A model generated the notes under the pieces. The model did not search any database. It saw only the letters and a program-made list of their open reading frames with translations, and was not told the origin of the DNA. Made by a program: the position numbers and the translations under genes. Shown here piece by piece: positions 28,947 to 37,767 of a stretch of DNA of 64,000 bases (position 1 is the first letter of the stretch; each line of letters starts with the position of its first letter). Origin of the DNA: JAVBSX01 sp051660685 (GTDB lineage Bacteria > Planctomycetota > Planctomycetia > Pirellulales > Thermoguttaceae); NCBI GenBank assembly GCA_051660685.1, contig JBOFQB010000041.1:46916-110915 (forward strand), in the 5' to 3' direction.

Positions 28947-29771
28947 CTATTTAACGAATTTTCGGTTGCTCCAGACTTGGAGCAGGTTAATGAGCAAAAG
29001 TAAGGCGAATGAAACGACTAACATGAGGAGGGCGATTGCAATCGCTTCCTGATATTTGTATTGGTCGAGTTTGACCATAATCAACTTGGAGATAATTGCT
29101 GTTTTGCCGAGTTGATTCCCTGAGATGAAGATGACCGACCCATATTCTCCAAGTGCTCTTGCAAAAGCGAGAGCAAAACCGGTAATCAGCGCGGGACAGA
29201 CGGTTGGAAAAATGACTAAACGAAAAGTTTGGAATCGGGTTGCGCCGAGACTTGCAGCGACTTCTTCGAGTTCTTTTTCCATTTCGAGGAGAGCGGGCTG
29301 CATTGTTCGGACAACAAAAGGGAGACCAATGAAGATCATTGCAATGATGATCCCCCAATTGGTGTAAGAGATTTCATAAGGCAAAAACCGTCCGATCCAA
29401 CCTTCCTGCGTGTAAAGTGCAGTCAATGCAATCCCCGAAACGGCGGTTGGAAGGGCGAACGGAAGATCGACGATTGCGTCCATTAACCAACGACCTGGAA
29501 AAGTATAGCGGGTCAGGACCCAAGCAACGATGAAACCGAACACGGAATTGACCAAAGCAGCTGCAAAGGAGGTTCCAAAGGTCAATTGCAAAGCCGCAAC
29601 GACATTTTCGTCCGTAATCGTGTTCCAGAAGTCGGCAAAAACCATACCATTTAGGCGTCCAAAGAGCATTCCAAGGGGAATGAGGACGATCATACTGAGA
29701 TAAACGACAGTCATGCCCATTGTCAAGCTGAATCCGGGCAAAACACTTCGTTGGACGAGCTGAAAACGCAT
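28947..29771 (-). CDS. cysT: Sulfate/thiosulfate ABC transporter permease CysT
   Basis: A 274-residue permease starting MRFQLVQRSVLPGFSLTMG. This is the family N-terminus, so I rejected 43 upstream codons of the open frame. It has about six membrane helices. The coupling motif is EEVAASLGATRFQTFRLVIFP, and DLPFALPTAVSGIALTALY is typical of CysT (CysU). With CysW it forms the sulfate channel. A substrate-binding protein and an ATPase are required but are not encoded here. The gene is divergent from the sigma factor gene. Confidence 0.87.
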   Translation of the reverse strand: MRFQLVQRSVLPGFSLTMGMTVVYLSMIVLIPLGMLFGRLNGMVFADFWNTITDENVVAALQLTFGTSFAAALVNSVFGFIVAWVLTRYTFPGRWLMDAIVDLPFALPTAVSGIALTALYTQEGWIGRFLPYEISYTNWGIIIAMIFIGLPFVVRTMQPALLEMEKELEEVAASLGATRFQTFRLVIFPTVCPALITGFALAFARALGEYGSVIFISGNQLGKTAIISKLIMVKLDQYKYQEAIAIALLMLVVSFALLLLINLLQVWSNRKFVK

Positions 29772-30112
29772 TGTAAGGACAGGGAGATAGGGATAAGGGG
29801 TGTCTGCTCTTGAACACTCACAATCCAATATAGCTTGTTTCTCGGGATAAAACGGGAAAAAATACAGACAACGAGGGAGAAAAAAAGAGTAGGACCGCAA
29901 AAAAAGTTATAACACAAACAAATGGATGTAAAAAATTCTGTCTTTTCTGCGAAACTATCTTCTTTTTCCGGGATAAATAAAAGTATGATAGAGTGAAGCA
30001 ATTGTACAGTTTGCAATCGTTTTGCAAACCGTTGGAATATATCGGTCCCGACAGAAGTGAATCGATATAATCGTTATAACGGACAAAAATTGTCAACAGG
30101 AGAACAAGGGGT
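29772..30112. promoter_or_regulatory. Divergent intergenic region with an 8-bp palindrome
   Basis: The gap separates cysT from the sigma factor gene and shows no ORF of its own. At 30009-30029 a perfect inverted repeat GTTTGCAA / TTGCAAAC with a 5-base spacer could be a regulator site. TATAAT at 30066-30071 is a possible -10 box for the sigma gene, without a convincing -35. AGGAG and AAGGGG precede its ATG. Confidence 0.45.
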
Positions 30113-31900
30113 ATGACATTAGGTCGGTATAAAAACAAATTGCTCAGGGAATTACGAGATCAGCAGGTTCGATTTGCTCCTCGTGATAAAAAGCTGGAAC
30201 AAATTGCAAGAGCGGAAAAATTGTTTTACGAGCTGGAACAGCATCAGCTGTATCCTTACAAATTTATCTGTTTTCGAATCACGGATTTTCGACCGGAACT
30301 TTATGCTGAGGAGTTGATTCTTGGCGAAGAAGCACGATCTGATCTGCTGCTTTTTATCGACGATCTTGCCGATTCTGTCATTCTACCTCCTGAATTGGTC
30401 AACGAAAGGATTTGGACGATTGAGGAACTCAGTGAACGGTTCCATGTTTCAACCAAAACCATTTCACGTTGGCGTCGACTCGGCCTTTTCAGTCGTCGCT
30501 TCTTTGCAAACGGAAAAAAAAGAGTCGGTTTTCTCGATTCAACCGTTCATGATTTTGTCAATCGAGACCCCGAACGAGTTAAACGGGGAGAACAATTTCG
30601 GCAATTGACGATTTCTGAGCGGAATGAAATTATTGATCGGGCAAGAGAACTGTCCGATTCAGGCGCAAGTCCAACCGAAGTTGCTCGCACAATTGCGGAA
30701 AAAACCGGACGAAGTGTTGAAACGATTCGTTATACCTTAAAAGCATTTGATGAGACACATTGCGATCATGCTCTGTTTCCCAATCGGAACAGCCCGCTTG
30801 ACAAAGAGTCCCGACGAACGGTTTATCATGCGTTTTGTTGCGGACAAACGGTTGAAGAATTGGCGGAAAAATTTCGGCGGACGAAAGGGAGCATTTATCG
30901 AGTGATCGGCCAATTTCGTGTCGAGCGTATTTTGAACATGCCGCTTGGTTATATTGACAGTCCTGACTTTGAAGAGGCTGAACGAAATGGTTTTGAAACA
31001 ACGATTCTGGCCCCTCTTTCGTCTCTCCATTCTAAGAAAGCCCCAAAACCTCGAAAAACGCGAAATCGTGTCGATGAATCAGGCCGGAATGAAGTCGGTT
31101 CTGACGTTTTTCAGGAGGAAGTCGATTCTGATGTCTTTCACGAAAAGGAGGATTGGGCCGATTTGGGGGTTCTTCCTGCTTATTTGGCCCGATTGTATAC
31201 GATTCCTCTTTTAACACCTGAAGAAGAGACCCATTTATTTCGAAAGATGAACTATTTGAAGTTCAAAGCAAGTCAATTGCGACAATCGCTCGATTTGGAA
31301 AAACCGAGAGCAACAGTGATGAACCGAATCGAATCGTATCATGCTCAAGCGACAGATGCCAAAACGGCGATTATTTCGTCCAATCTCCGTCTCGTCGTCT
31401 CCATTGCCAAAAAACATGTTAGCCCTTTTCTGTGTTTTTTTGAACTGATTAGTGAGGGGAACCTTGCTCTGCTCAAATCCGTTGAAAAATTCGATTATGT
31501 CCGGGGAAACAAATTCAGCACTTACGCAACTTGGGCGATTATGCGGAATTATGCAAGGATGATTCCCAACGAAAAAAAATACCGTGATCGTTTTCATGCA
31601 GGAGAAAACGAGGTGTTTGACGCAACGGAAGATTTTCGTTTAGCGAGTTCCAACAAGGAACAGATACACTCTGAGCAGGTTCAATTTGTTAGTCGGCTCT
31701 TGAATGAATTGACGGACTGGGAACAGCGAATCATCGTTGGTCGTTATGGTCTGGGTCGGGACAACAGTCCGCATACATTACGTCAAATCGGGGCTGAACT
31801 GGATGTGACCAAAGAACGAATTCGGCAAATCGAGGTCCGGGCGATTGACAAACTGCGACAAGTCGTCGAACAACAGCATCTGGAGATTCCGGGCGTTTGA
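30113..31900 (+). CDS. Sigma-70 family factor with multi-HTH N-terminal extension
   Basis: A 595-residue protein. The C-terminal third is a sigma-70 core. Region 2 lies at about 417-482 (NLRLVVSIAKKHV, ISEGNLALLKSVEKFDYVRGNKFSTYATWAIMRNYAR). Region 4 lies at about 525-585 (EQRIIVGRYGLG and RQIGAELDVTKERIRQIEVRA). Region 3 is almost absent, with only some 40 residues between them. The N-terminal 270 residues replace region 1. They contain a MerR-like winged helix (about 101-140, WTIEELSERFHVSTKTISRW) and two further helix-turn-helix segments (about 185-212 and 243-268). The protein should direct RNA polymerase to a special promoter set. Related planctomycete sigma factors with such a front are known, but their regulons are not. 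Confidence 0.82.
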   Translation: MTLGRYKNKLLRELRDQQVRFAPRDKKLEQIARAEKLFYELEQHQLYPYKFICFRITDFRPELYAEELILGEEARSDLLLFIDDLADSVILPPELVNERIWTIEELSERFHVSTKTISRWRRLGLFSRRFFANGKKRVGFLDSTVHDFVNRDPERVKRGEQFRQLTISERNEIIDRARELSDSGASPTEVARTIAEKTGRSVETIRYTLKAFDETHCDHALFPNRNSPLDKESRRTVYHAFCCGQTVEELAEKFRRTKGSIYRVIGQFRVERILNMPLGYIDSPDFEEAERNGFETTILAPLSSLHSKKAPKPRKTRNRVDESGRNEVGSDVFQEEVDSDVFHEKEDWADLGVLPAYLARLYTIPLLTPEEETHLFRKMNYLKFKASQLRQSLDLEKPRATVMNRIESYHAQATDAKTAIISSNLRLVVSIAKKHVSPFLCFFELISEGNLALLKSVEKFDYVRGNKFSTYATWAIMRNYARMIPNEKKYRDRFHAGENEVFDATEDFRLASSNKEQIHSEQVQFVSRLLNELTDWEQRIIVGRYGLGRDNSPHTLRQIGAELDVTKERIRQIEVRAIDKLRQVVEQQHLEIPGV

Positions 31901-31922
31901 GAAGGTAGGGAAATGGGGGATT

Positions 31923-32035
31923 CAGTCTGCTAACAAGTTTTGCGCAAAGGAGAGATTTTCATTTTGGACCACGAAAATCACGAAAACTTCACGAAATTCG
32001 GTGTTTCGTGTATTTCATGGTAAAAACGATTGTCG
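31923..32035 (+). mobile_element. Truncated MITE of the CAGTCYGCTAACAAGTTT family
   Basis: The left terminal sequence CAGTCTGCTAACAAGTTT and the internal ACCACGAAAATCACGAAAA region match the copies at 44630-44799 and 59560-59739. The similarity stops after TTTCATGGTAAAAACGATTG, and the right terminus is missing. Confidence 0.75.
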
Positions 32036-32127
32036 TAGGAAAGCACACGTTTGTGCGACGTTTGTGTGACTTTCATGCGACAGTCTCAATATGCTTAACG
32101 ATCCTCTGTTCGTGCTTTGACGAAACA

Positions 32128-34743
32128 TTACCCGAGTTTGTTTTCCAGCCAATTTCGGGCAAGTTGCAAGACCTGATCCATTTTTTGGGTACCTTTCACA
32201 CCTGCTTGCGCCATATCCGGTCGTCCACCTCCTCCATTTCCGCCCAGTTTCTCAACGACGTACTTAACCCAATGGACTGCATTGAGTTGGCGGGCAACCA
32301 AGTCCCGACTCAATCCGGCAACGAGCAGGATTTTGTCGTCCCCTTGAACCGTTGTCAGGAAAACCGCAACACTCTGTGTCTTGCTCCGAATCTGGTCAAT
32401 CATTCCTCGCAAATCATTCGGGTTACTGTCCGGGATTGTACGCAAAATAACCTTGATTCCGTTCACCTCTTCCGCTCCTGCAATCAAATCGTCAACGGAT
32501 ATTTTATTCTGCTTGACTGCTGTCTCGATTTGCTTTCTTGCTTTTTTCAACTGTTCCAACATCCCCTCAATCCGGTTAGGAATCTCATCAACCGGAATTT
32601 TCAGCATTGCAGCTGTTTGCTGCAAAATCTGCTCGTTTTTTAAGGTTCGTCGAACAGCCGACAAACCGGTTTGCGCGGTAATACGGCGAACACCAGATGC
32701 AACACTCTCTTCAGCAATGATTTTGAAGAAGCCGATTTGGCTGGTATTTTTCAGGTGAGTCCCCCCGCAAAGTTCCTTACTGTCACCCAGAATGACAACT
32801 CGGACTTGTTCGGGGTACTTTTCTCCAAAAAGCATCATTGCACCTGTTTTTTTGGCGTTTTCAATCGACATTTCCTGACAGATGACATGGGCTGCGTCGA
32901 GAATCAGAATGTTGACTTCCTCTTCGATTTTTTCGAGAACTTCGCGCGGAATCGCTTTGTGATTGGTAAAGTCAAACCGCAACAGGTCTGAATCGACCTT
33001 TGAACCTTGTTGTTGGGCATGTTCGCCCAAATGTCGGCGCAAAACATAATGCAGTAAATGTGTTGCTGAATGTGCTCTTGCAATCCCCAATCGTCGATTG
33101 GAATTCACTTTTGCAAGCACCTGATCGCCGATTGAAAATGTTCCCCGACGAATGTGACCAAGATGAACAACAAGTTCTCCGTCCATTTGAGTGTCAACGA
33201 CCTCGAACAGGGAACCGGTCCCGAACAATTCGCCCGCATCTCCAACCTGTCCCCCTTTTTCGCCGTAAAACGGCGTCTTGTCCAAAACGACTTTAATCAG
33301 ACGATCTTGGGTCGTCTCGGTCATTTGCTCAACAAGGGTCTCTTCCGAGAGTAAAGCAATCACTTTGCACTGTCCGTATTCCGTCTGGTCGTAACCGACA
33401 AATTCCGAGTTGTGATGCTCCTTTTTGACTCCTTCTAAAGGATCATTGCGGAACAGCAGATTCTTGTCGGTCGAACCTGAAATCTCTCCATGATGTTCCA
33501 TCTCTCGTCGGAAACCGTCCCAGTCAAAACCAAAATTATGTTCCGCTGCTAATGTTTCAAACAATTCTGGGGGAAAACCGTAAGTCTGATACATCTCAAA
33601 AGCGTCCGAACCGTTGACCGTTTGTTGATTTCCCCGCTTCATTTCCGTAAAGACCCGGCCAATTCGATCCAAACCGGTCTCAATCGTTCCAATAAAATGT
33701 TCTTCTTCTGTACAAATGACGTTTTTGACGCGTTCAACCGTTTCAAGGAGTTCAGGATAAACGGGGGACATGAGTTGTGCGACCTGATCGACCAGCTGAA
33801 AGAGAAAAGGTTGTTTACACCCCATTTGTTGACCGTCCAGAACAGCACGACGGAGCAAACGGCGTATAACGTATTTTTCCTCTTTGTTTCCCGGATAAAC
33901 ATTTTCGTGAACCGCAAAGGTGCAAGCACGAATATGGTCGGCAATTCGTCGCAACCGTCGTCCATTTTCATTGTTAGGAACATATTTGACTTTACAGACC
34001 TCTCCTGCTGCTTCAACAAGAGGTCGCAAAATGTCAATGTGATAATTCGTGTCAACCCCTTGCAAAACGGCTGCACAACGTTCAAGCCCCATTCCTGTAT
34101 CAATGTTCTTACTTGGAAGAGGTTGCAGATTATTCGGCGGATTTCCAACCCGATTGAACTGGGTGAAAACGAGATTCCAAATCTCAACGGTTCCGTTTGG
34201 GGTTTCGTGATAAATTTCACTACAAGGTCCGCAAACACCGTCCGGTCCCAACGAGGGAGCACTTGCGGGCCAAAAATTTTCGTCTTCTTCGAGATATTGT
34301 AATTTGTTGGACGGAAGACCGACTTCTTCGAGCCAGATTTTGGCTGCTTCCTGATCGTCCTTGTAAACAGTTGCCGAAAGTTTTCCGGGGTCAATCCCCA
34401 ACCATTTTTTCGCGGTCAGGAATTCCCAAGCCCAAAGAATTGCTTCTTTTTTGAAATAATCACCGAAACTGAAATTTCCGAGCATCTCGAAAAAAGTATG
34501 GTGATAGGCGGTTCGCCCCACATTATCAATATCTCCTGTTCTCAAACATTTTTGGCAGGTTGTTGCCCGGGTAAATTCGAGTTTGCAACGACCGAGAAAA
34601 TGGTCTTTGAACTGGTTCATTCCAGCTGGAGTGAACAAGACAGAGGGGTCCCATTTGGGGACAAGGACATCACTCGGTTTACGGACACAACCTTTGGTTT
34701 CAAAGAACGCCAAGTATTTTTCACGAAGTTCGTTCGTTTGCAT
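32128..34743 (-). CDS. alaS: Alanyl-tRNA synthetase
   Basis: The 871 residues are the normal full length. The class II catalytic core is at the N-terminus (LVPKWDPSVLFTPAGMNQFKDHFLG). The editing domain holds the zinc ligands HSATHLLHYVL and CGGTHLKNTSQIG. The C-terminal domain ends with GGNGGGGRPDMAQAGVK, the glycine-rich C-Ala motif. It charges tRNA-Ala and clears mischarged serine or glycine. It is monocistronic, with repeats on both sides. Confidence 0.96.
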   Translation of the reverse strand: MQTNELREKYLAFFETKGCVRKPSDVLVPKWDPSVLFTPAGMNQFKDHFLGRCKLEFTRATTCQKCLRTGDIDNVGRTAYHHTFFEMLGNFSFGDYFKKEAILWAWEFLTAKKWLGIDPGKLSATVYKDDQEAAKIWLEEVGLPSNKLQYLEEDENFWPASAPSLGPDGVCGPCSEIYHETPNGTVEIWNLVFTQFNRVGNPPNNLQPLPSKNIDTGMGLERCAAVLQGVDTNYHIDILRPLVEAAGEVCKVKYVPNNENGRRLRRIADHIRACTFAVHENVYPGNKEEKYVIRRLLRRAVLDGQQMGCKQPFLFQLVDQVAQLMSPVYPELLETVERVKNVICTEEEHFIGTIETGLDRIGRVFTEMKRGNQQTVNGSDAFEMYQTYGFPPELFETLAAEHNFGFDWDGFRREMEHHGEISGSTDKNLLFRNDPLEGVKKEHHNSEFVGYDQTEYGQCKVIALLSEETLVEQMTETTQDRLIKVVLDKTPFYGEKGGQVGDAGELFGTGSLFEVVDTQMDGELVVHLGHIRRGTFSIGDQVLAKVNSNRRLGIARAHSATHLLHYVLRRHLGEHAQQQGSKVDSDLLRFDFTNHKAIPREVLEKIEEEVNILILDAAHVICQEMSIENAKKTGAMMLFGEKYPEQVRVVILGDSKELCGGTHLKNTSQIGFFKIIAEESVASGVRRITAQTGLSAVRRTLKNEQILQQTAAMLKIPVDEIPNRIEGMLEQLKKARKQIETAVKQNKISVDDLIAGAEEVNGIKVILRTIPDSNPNDLRGMIDQIRSKTQSVAVFLTTVQGDDKILLVAGLSRDLVARQLNAVHWVKYVVEKLGGNGGGGRPDMAQAGVKGTQKMDQVLQLARNWLENKLG

Positions 34744-34960
34744 GAGAGTTAAGAATGAAGGTTAAGCAATAAAAGAGGAAAGAACAGAGAACATACAGCA
34801 AGTTTATTGTAGTAAGCCGACCTGAAAAGAACAGGGGTAGAAGATAGGGAATAGGGGTTGGGGGATAGGGATTAGGGAAGAACATTCTTCGCTTTGTCGC
34901 AATATGACCAATCATGCGTCAGATGACGTTTTTTATCATTCTCCGTTCTCAATTCTCAAT
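34744..34960. repeat. Intergenic G-rich tract and CGTCAGATGACG repeat
   Basis: Upstream of alaS the plus strand carries a G-quadruplex-type tract at about 34846-34880 (AGGGAATAGGGGTTGGGGG and further runs). After it, at 34892-34931, comes a second copy of the CGCAATATG...CGTCAGATGACG repeat also seen at 26349-26386. The rest is AT-rich and shows no gene. Confidence 0.6.
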
Positions 34961-35070
34961 TAGACTTGTTCGGCAACCGACTGAAATACTCAAAAAGTTT
35001 TATCTATTCTGCCAAAAACACATTCATTTGACAAAATAGACAAGATAATTTGAGTTCTCGAACAAGTCTA
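34961..35070. mobile_element. 110-bp MITE-like element with 12-bp perfect terminal inverted repeats
   Basis: The ends are TAGACTTGTTCG and its exact reverse complement. Inside, the two arms continue as an imperfect inverted repeat (CTCAAAAAGTTTTATCTATT versus CTCAAATTATCTTGTCTATT), so the whole element folds into a long hairpin. Flanks on both sides read TTCTCAATT, and the termini begin and end in TA, as in Tc1/IS630-type insertions that duplicate TA. There is no coding capacity. Confidence 0.75.
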
Positions 35071-35156
35071 TTCTCAATTCTTTTCCCAATTCCCTGTTCC
35101 CCTGTCCTCATCCCCTTGTCCCCCACTTCTACCTCCTACCTTCTACCTCCTCCAAA

Positions 35157-35190
35157 AATACACGCAGAACCTTGTTCTGCGGTTAAATAA
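35157..35190 (-). repeat. Half-unit of the cloverleaf repeat (GCAGAAC variant)
   Basis: It contains GCAGAACCTTGTTCTGC, a perfect 7-bp hairpin with a three-base loop, followed by GGTTAAAT. The paired bases differ from other half-units but pairing is retained. It is preceded by pyrimidine tracts (CTACCTCCTACC). Confidence 0.6.
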
Positions 35191-35207
35191 CAACGCGAAA
35201 GAGGTCC

Positions 35208-36011
35208 TTAAATCTGTGATTTGGGGGACGGTTTGAGAAGAATGTTAATGATCGAGGTTGCTGTATCCTTGTACATTGCCCGATTTTTCATTTCGTTCCA
35301 TTCTGCCGACTCAACAAATGCTTTCCAACCCGCTTTTCGAGCCGTTTCGTTTTCAAAAGAAAGCATGTAGGTCAGGTTGGGCATAAAACCGCCAACTAAG
35401 GTTTCACCAAAAAAGACGGGATTCATGCCGCATTTTCGGAAAAGGGGCAATTCTCCTCCTTCGTCAAACATGTGGACTTTTGCCGCATTTCGTTCAATGT
35501 TATAACTTTTGTAGAAGCGGAGTTGGGCAACACGATCTGCGGAAAGTGTCGGAACTTCAACGGTTGGACAGAGTTCAAAACCGAGCATAAGGACACTTTC
35601 GCAAGAGGAGTAGAGCGGTTTTTTGACCGGGGCGTCAAAAATCGGCGCAGCTGCTTTCATGTATTCCTTGTCGGCAAGCAATTTTTGGGTACAAGTGACG
35701 ACCGAATTCTCTGTTGCGTGAGGAATAATGACGAAAACAGAAAACTGGTAATCTTCCGAACCCTCATTCAGCTCCTTGTTCGTCCAGAAAATACCAACCG
35801 GCTTGATTCCCTGTCGATTGAGGGCCGGAATCAGGGCTTCATCGAACACCTTAATCAGTTGCTCCTTCTTCTCAAAACTGTCCGTCGTGTATGTCTGTAA
35901 TTCAATCAACTGTTTCGCGGTTCCTTTGTTCTGAGCAAAGACCCGGGTTGAACCGGCTGAAACGGCAACTCCGGCAAGAGAAGCAGCAGTCAAAAAATCT
36001 CGACGTTTCAT
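35208..36011 (-). CDS. Tat-signal NIPSNAP family protein
   Basis: The 267-residue protein starts MKRRDFLTAASLAGVAVSAG, a twin-arginine export signal, behind a good ribosome-binding site (AAGGAG). The mature part carries two NIPSNAP-type ferredoxin-like domains: IELQTYTTDSFEKKEQLIKVF and later LRFYKSYNIERNAAKVHMFDEG ending with LTYMLSFENETARKAGWKAF. NIPSNAP proteins are a dimeric alpha-beta barrel group of unclear biochemistry, very abundant as exported proteins in planctomycetes. The next gene upstream is divergent. Confidence 0.85.
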   Translation of the reverse strand: MKRRDFLTAASLAGVAVSAGSTRVFAQNKGTAKQLIELQTYTTDSFEKKEQLIKVFDEALIPALNRQGIKPVGIFWTNKELNEGSEDYQFSVFVIIPHATENSVVTCTQKLLADKEYMKAAAPIFDAPVKKPLYSSCESVLMLGFELCPTVEVPTLSADRVAQLRFYKSYNIERNAAKVHMFDEGGELPLFRKCGMNPVFFGETLVGGFMPNLTYMLSFENETARKAGWKAFVESAEWNEMKNRAMYKDTATSIINILLKPSPKSQI

Positions 36012-36333
36012 TCATTCGTCTCCTTGTGATAATGCGTGATTGTTGAAATTTCAAAAGTTGAAATTTAAGAAGAATACGGGCAATCGGGAAAATGGAATTC
36101 AGCGAAAAGTGTTTCTGAAGACCATTCAGTCTCCCAAGTTCCTTCAACATGTTGGCAACTATAACGAAGCAAACCGACAAATGCAAGCGGTTTCACTTAG
36201 GGAGGTCTTTATTTTTCAACTCCAGACGGTAAAGTAGACAATATGGTTTCCCATTCCCATACTGCACCCGAGATAGGGCGTTGTGCAGGAGGAATCATGG
36301 AGGGGACTGGAACAAACGTTGTGCAGGTATCAC
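36012..36333. other. Divergent gap upstream of the accessory island
   Basis: No gene was seen in these 322 bases. Near the left end is GAAATTTCAAAAGTTGAAATTT, part of an AT-rich imperfect repeat. Near the right end GTTGTGCAGG occurs twice, 36 bases apart, the second copy just before the methyltransferase start. This may mark the edge of the acquired segment. Confidence 0.4.
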
Positions 36334-37617
36334 ATGGAAAAACAGTATATCTATATCGTTCAGGCATTGTTGGAACCTTCCAAATGCAAAATCGGCAAAA
36401 CCAATGATCTGGAACGACGACTGAAAGATTATAATACGATGACGGGTAAATCCAAAGAGAACCCTTACCAGTATTTGTTTGCCTGTGAAGTGAAAAATAT
36501 GGCACACGTCGAAAACGCCATAAAAGAACGATATTCTTCTCTGCGAGAAGAAAAAAGTAGGGAAATTTACTTTTACAATTCCGCTCTGTTCAGTGATTAT
36601 GTTACCTTAATAAAATCCCATCGTTTTTTTGTAAGAGAAATTTTAATCAAGACAGATGAGAAACAACAAATTATAAAAGTAATAAAAAAGACAACGCCCT
36701 CGCTTGAAGAACGCGGACTTTCTCAAAAAGCGGTGTTGCAAAAGGCTCAGAAATTAGACAACGACGAGTTTTATACTCGATACGAAGACGTTGAAAAAGA
36801 ACTGTCGATGTATAAAAAAAGCATTTGGAAAAACAAAGTCGTTTTTTGCAATTGCGATGATGCCGTTGACGATGATGAAAGGAACACGTCCGCATTTGCT
36901 CTCTATTTTCTACGGAACTTTAATGAACTTGGGATAAAAAAACTCATCTGCACCCATTACAATGGTCCAGTAGATTTATTCAATCAGGGGACGAAGGGGT
37001 ACATTTTTACCAAAGAGGGTTTTCGTGAATTGAAGGAATATCCCCAAAAGTATTCAGGCAGTTTTGATCACCCTTTGTCCTTGAAAATACTTCGAGAAGA
37101 AGCAGATGTCGTCTGCACGAATCCGCCGTTTTCAAAAGCAACGCTTTTTTGGGACATTGTTATCAAAAGCGGCAAAAAGTTTCTCATCATATCGAACATA
37201 ACGAACCCCATTACGCCGTCATTTATCCCCTATTTCTATAATAATCAAGTATGGGCAGGGTATAATAGGGTCGATTGTTTTTTAACGCCTAAAAAAGAGT
37301 TGACTGATGCGGCCGGACATTGGTACACCAATATTCCTATAAAAAAACGGCCTAAATCGAGGCTGTTAAAGATCGTTCCCTTAAAAGAGATACCGACAGA
37401 CAATCAAAAGTATGACGATTCAAAAATGTTACTGGTCGATAAAGGTTATGTGCCAAGCGATTATAAAAAACCGTTTGCCGTATCTGCCCGCCCTATATTA
37501 AACGGATTATTAGAGCAAGGGTATCGACTGGTTCAAGATAAAGAATACTATCCTTACATTGAGGGCAAGAGGAAATTTGCACGAGTCTTGGTGCAGAAAA
37601 CAGGAGAGGTGGACTGA
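36334..37617 (+). CDS. GIY-YIG nuclease domain fused to EcoRI-type adenine methyltransferase
   Basis: A 427-residue two-domain protein. Residues 1-95 match the T5orf172/GIY-YIG nuclease fold: YIYIVQ, then KIGKTNDLERRL (residues 19-30) and a Glu in VENAIKE (about 60-65). These are the usual Tyr, Gly, Arg and Glu positions. Residues 125-427 match EcoRI family N6-adenine methyltransferases: NDEFYTRYEDVEKEL, VVFCNCDD, LGIKKLICTHYN and the catalytic TNPPFS (NPPF at 263-266). Such methyltransferases modify GAATTC-like sites. No separate restriction endonuclease gene is present, so the N-terminal domain may be the nuclease or a specificity module. I take the internal ATG because it opens the nuclease fold. 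The gene is visibly more AT-rich than its neighbours, suggesting transfer. Confidence 0.85.
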   Translation: MEKQYIYIVQALLEPSKCKIGKTNDLERRLKDYNTMTGKSKENPYQYLFACEVKNMAHVENAIKERYSSLREEKSREIYFYNSALFSDYVTLIKSHRFFVREILIKTDEKQQIIKVIKKTTPSLEERGLSQKAVLQKAQKLDNDEFYTRYEDVEKELSMYKKSIWKNKVVFCNCDDAVDDDERNTSAFALYFLRNFNELGIKKLICTHYNGPVDLFNQGTKGYIFTKEGFRELKEYPQKYSGSFDHPLSLKILREEADVVCTNPPFSKATLFWDIVIKSGKKFLIISNITNPITPSFIPYFYNNQVWAGYNRVDCFLTPKKELTDAAGHWYTNIPIKKRPKSRLLKIVPLKEIPTDNQKYDDSKMLLVDKGYVPSDYKKPFAVSARPILNGLLEQGYRLVQDKEYYPYIEGKRKFARVLVQKTGEVD

Positions 37618-37767
37618 AAAAGACGGGGGGTCGCAGAAACAAAATTTAGGTGTAAAATTGATCTGGACAATTTCGAGGTAAATGTGAGGTGAAATTGCGA
37701 AGCAATGAGGGGCAATAGGGGCAATGTTTAGTGGAGTCACAAAGTAAGCAGGACGAAAAATTTGGTT

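Noticed and set aside
33622..34302. 226-codon ORF antisense to alaS
   Set aside because: The sense strand is unambiguous alaS; the ORF arises from codon bias.
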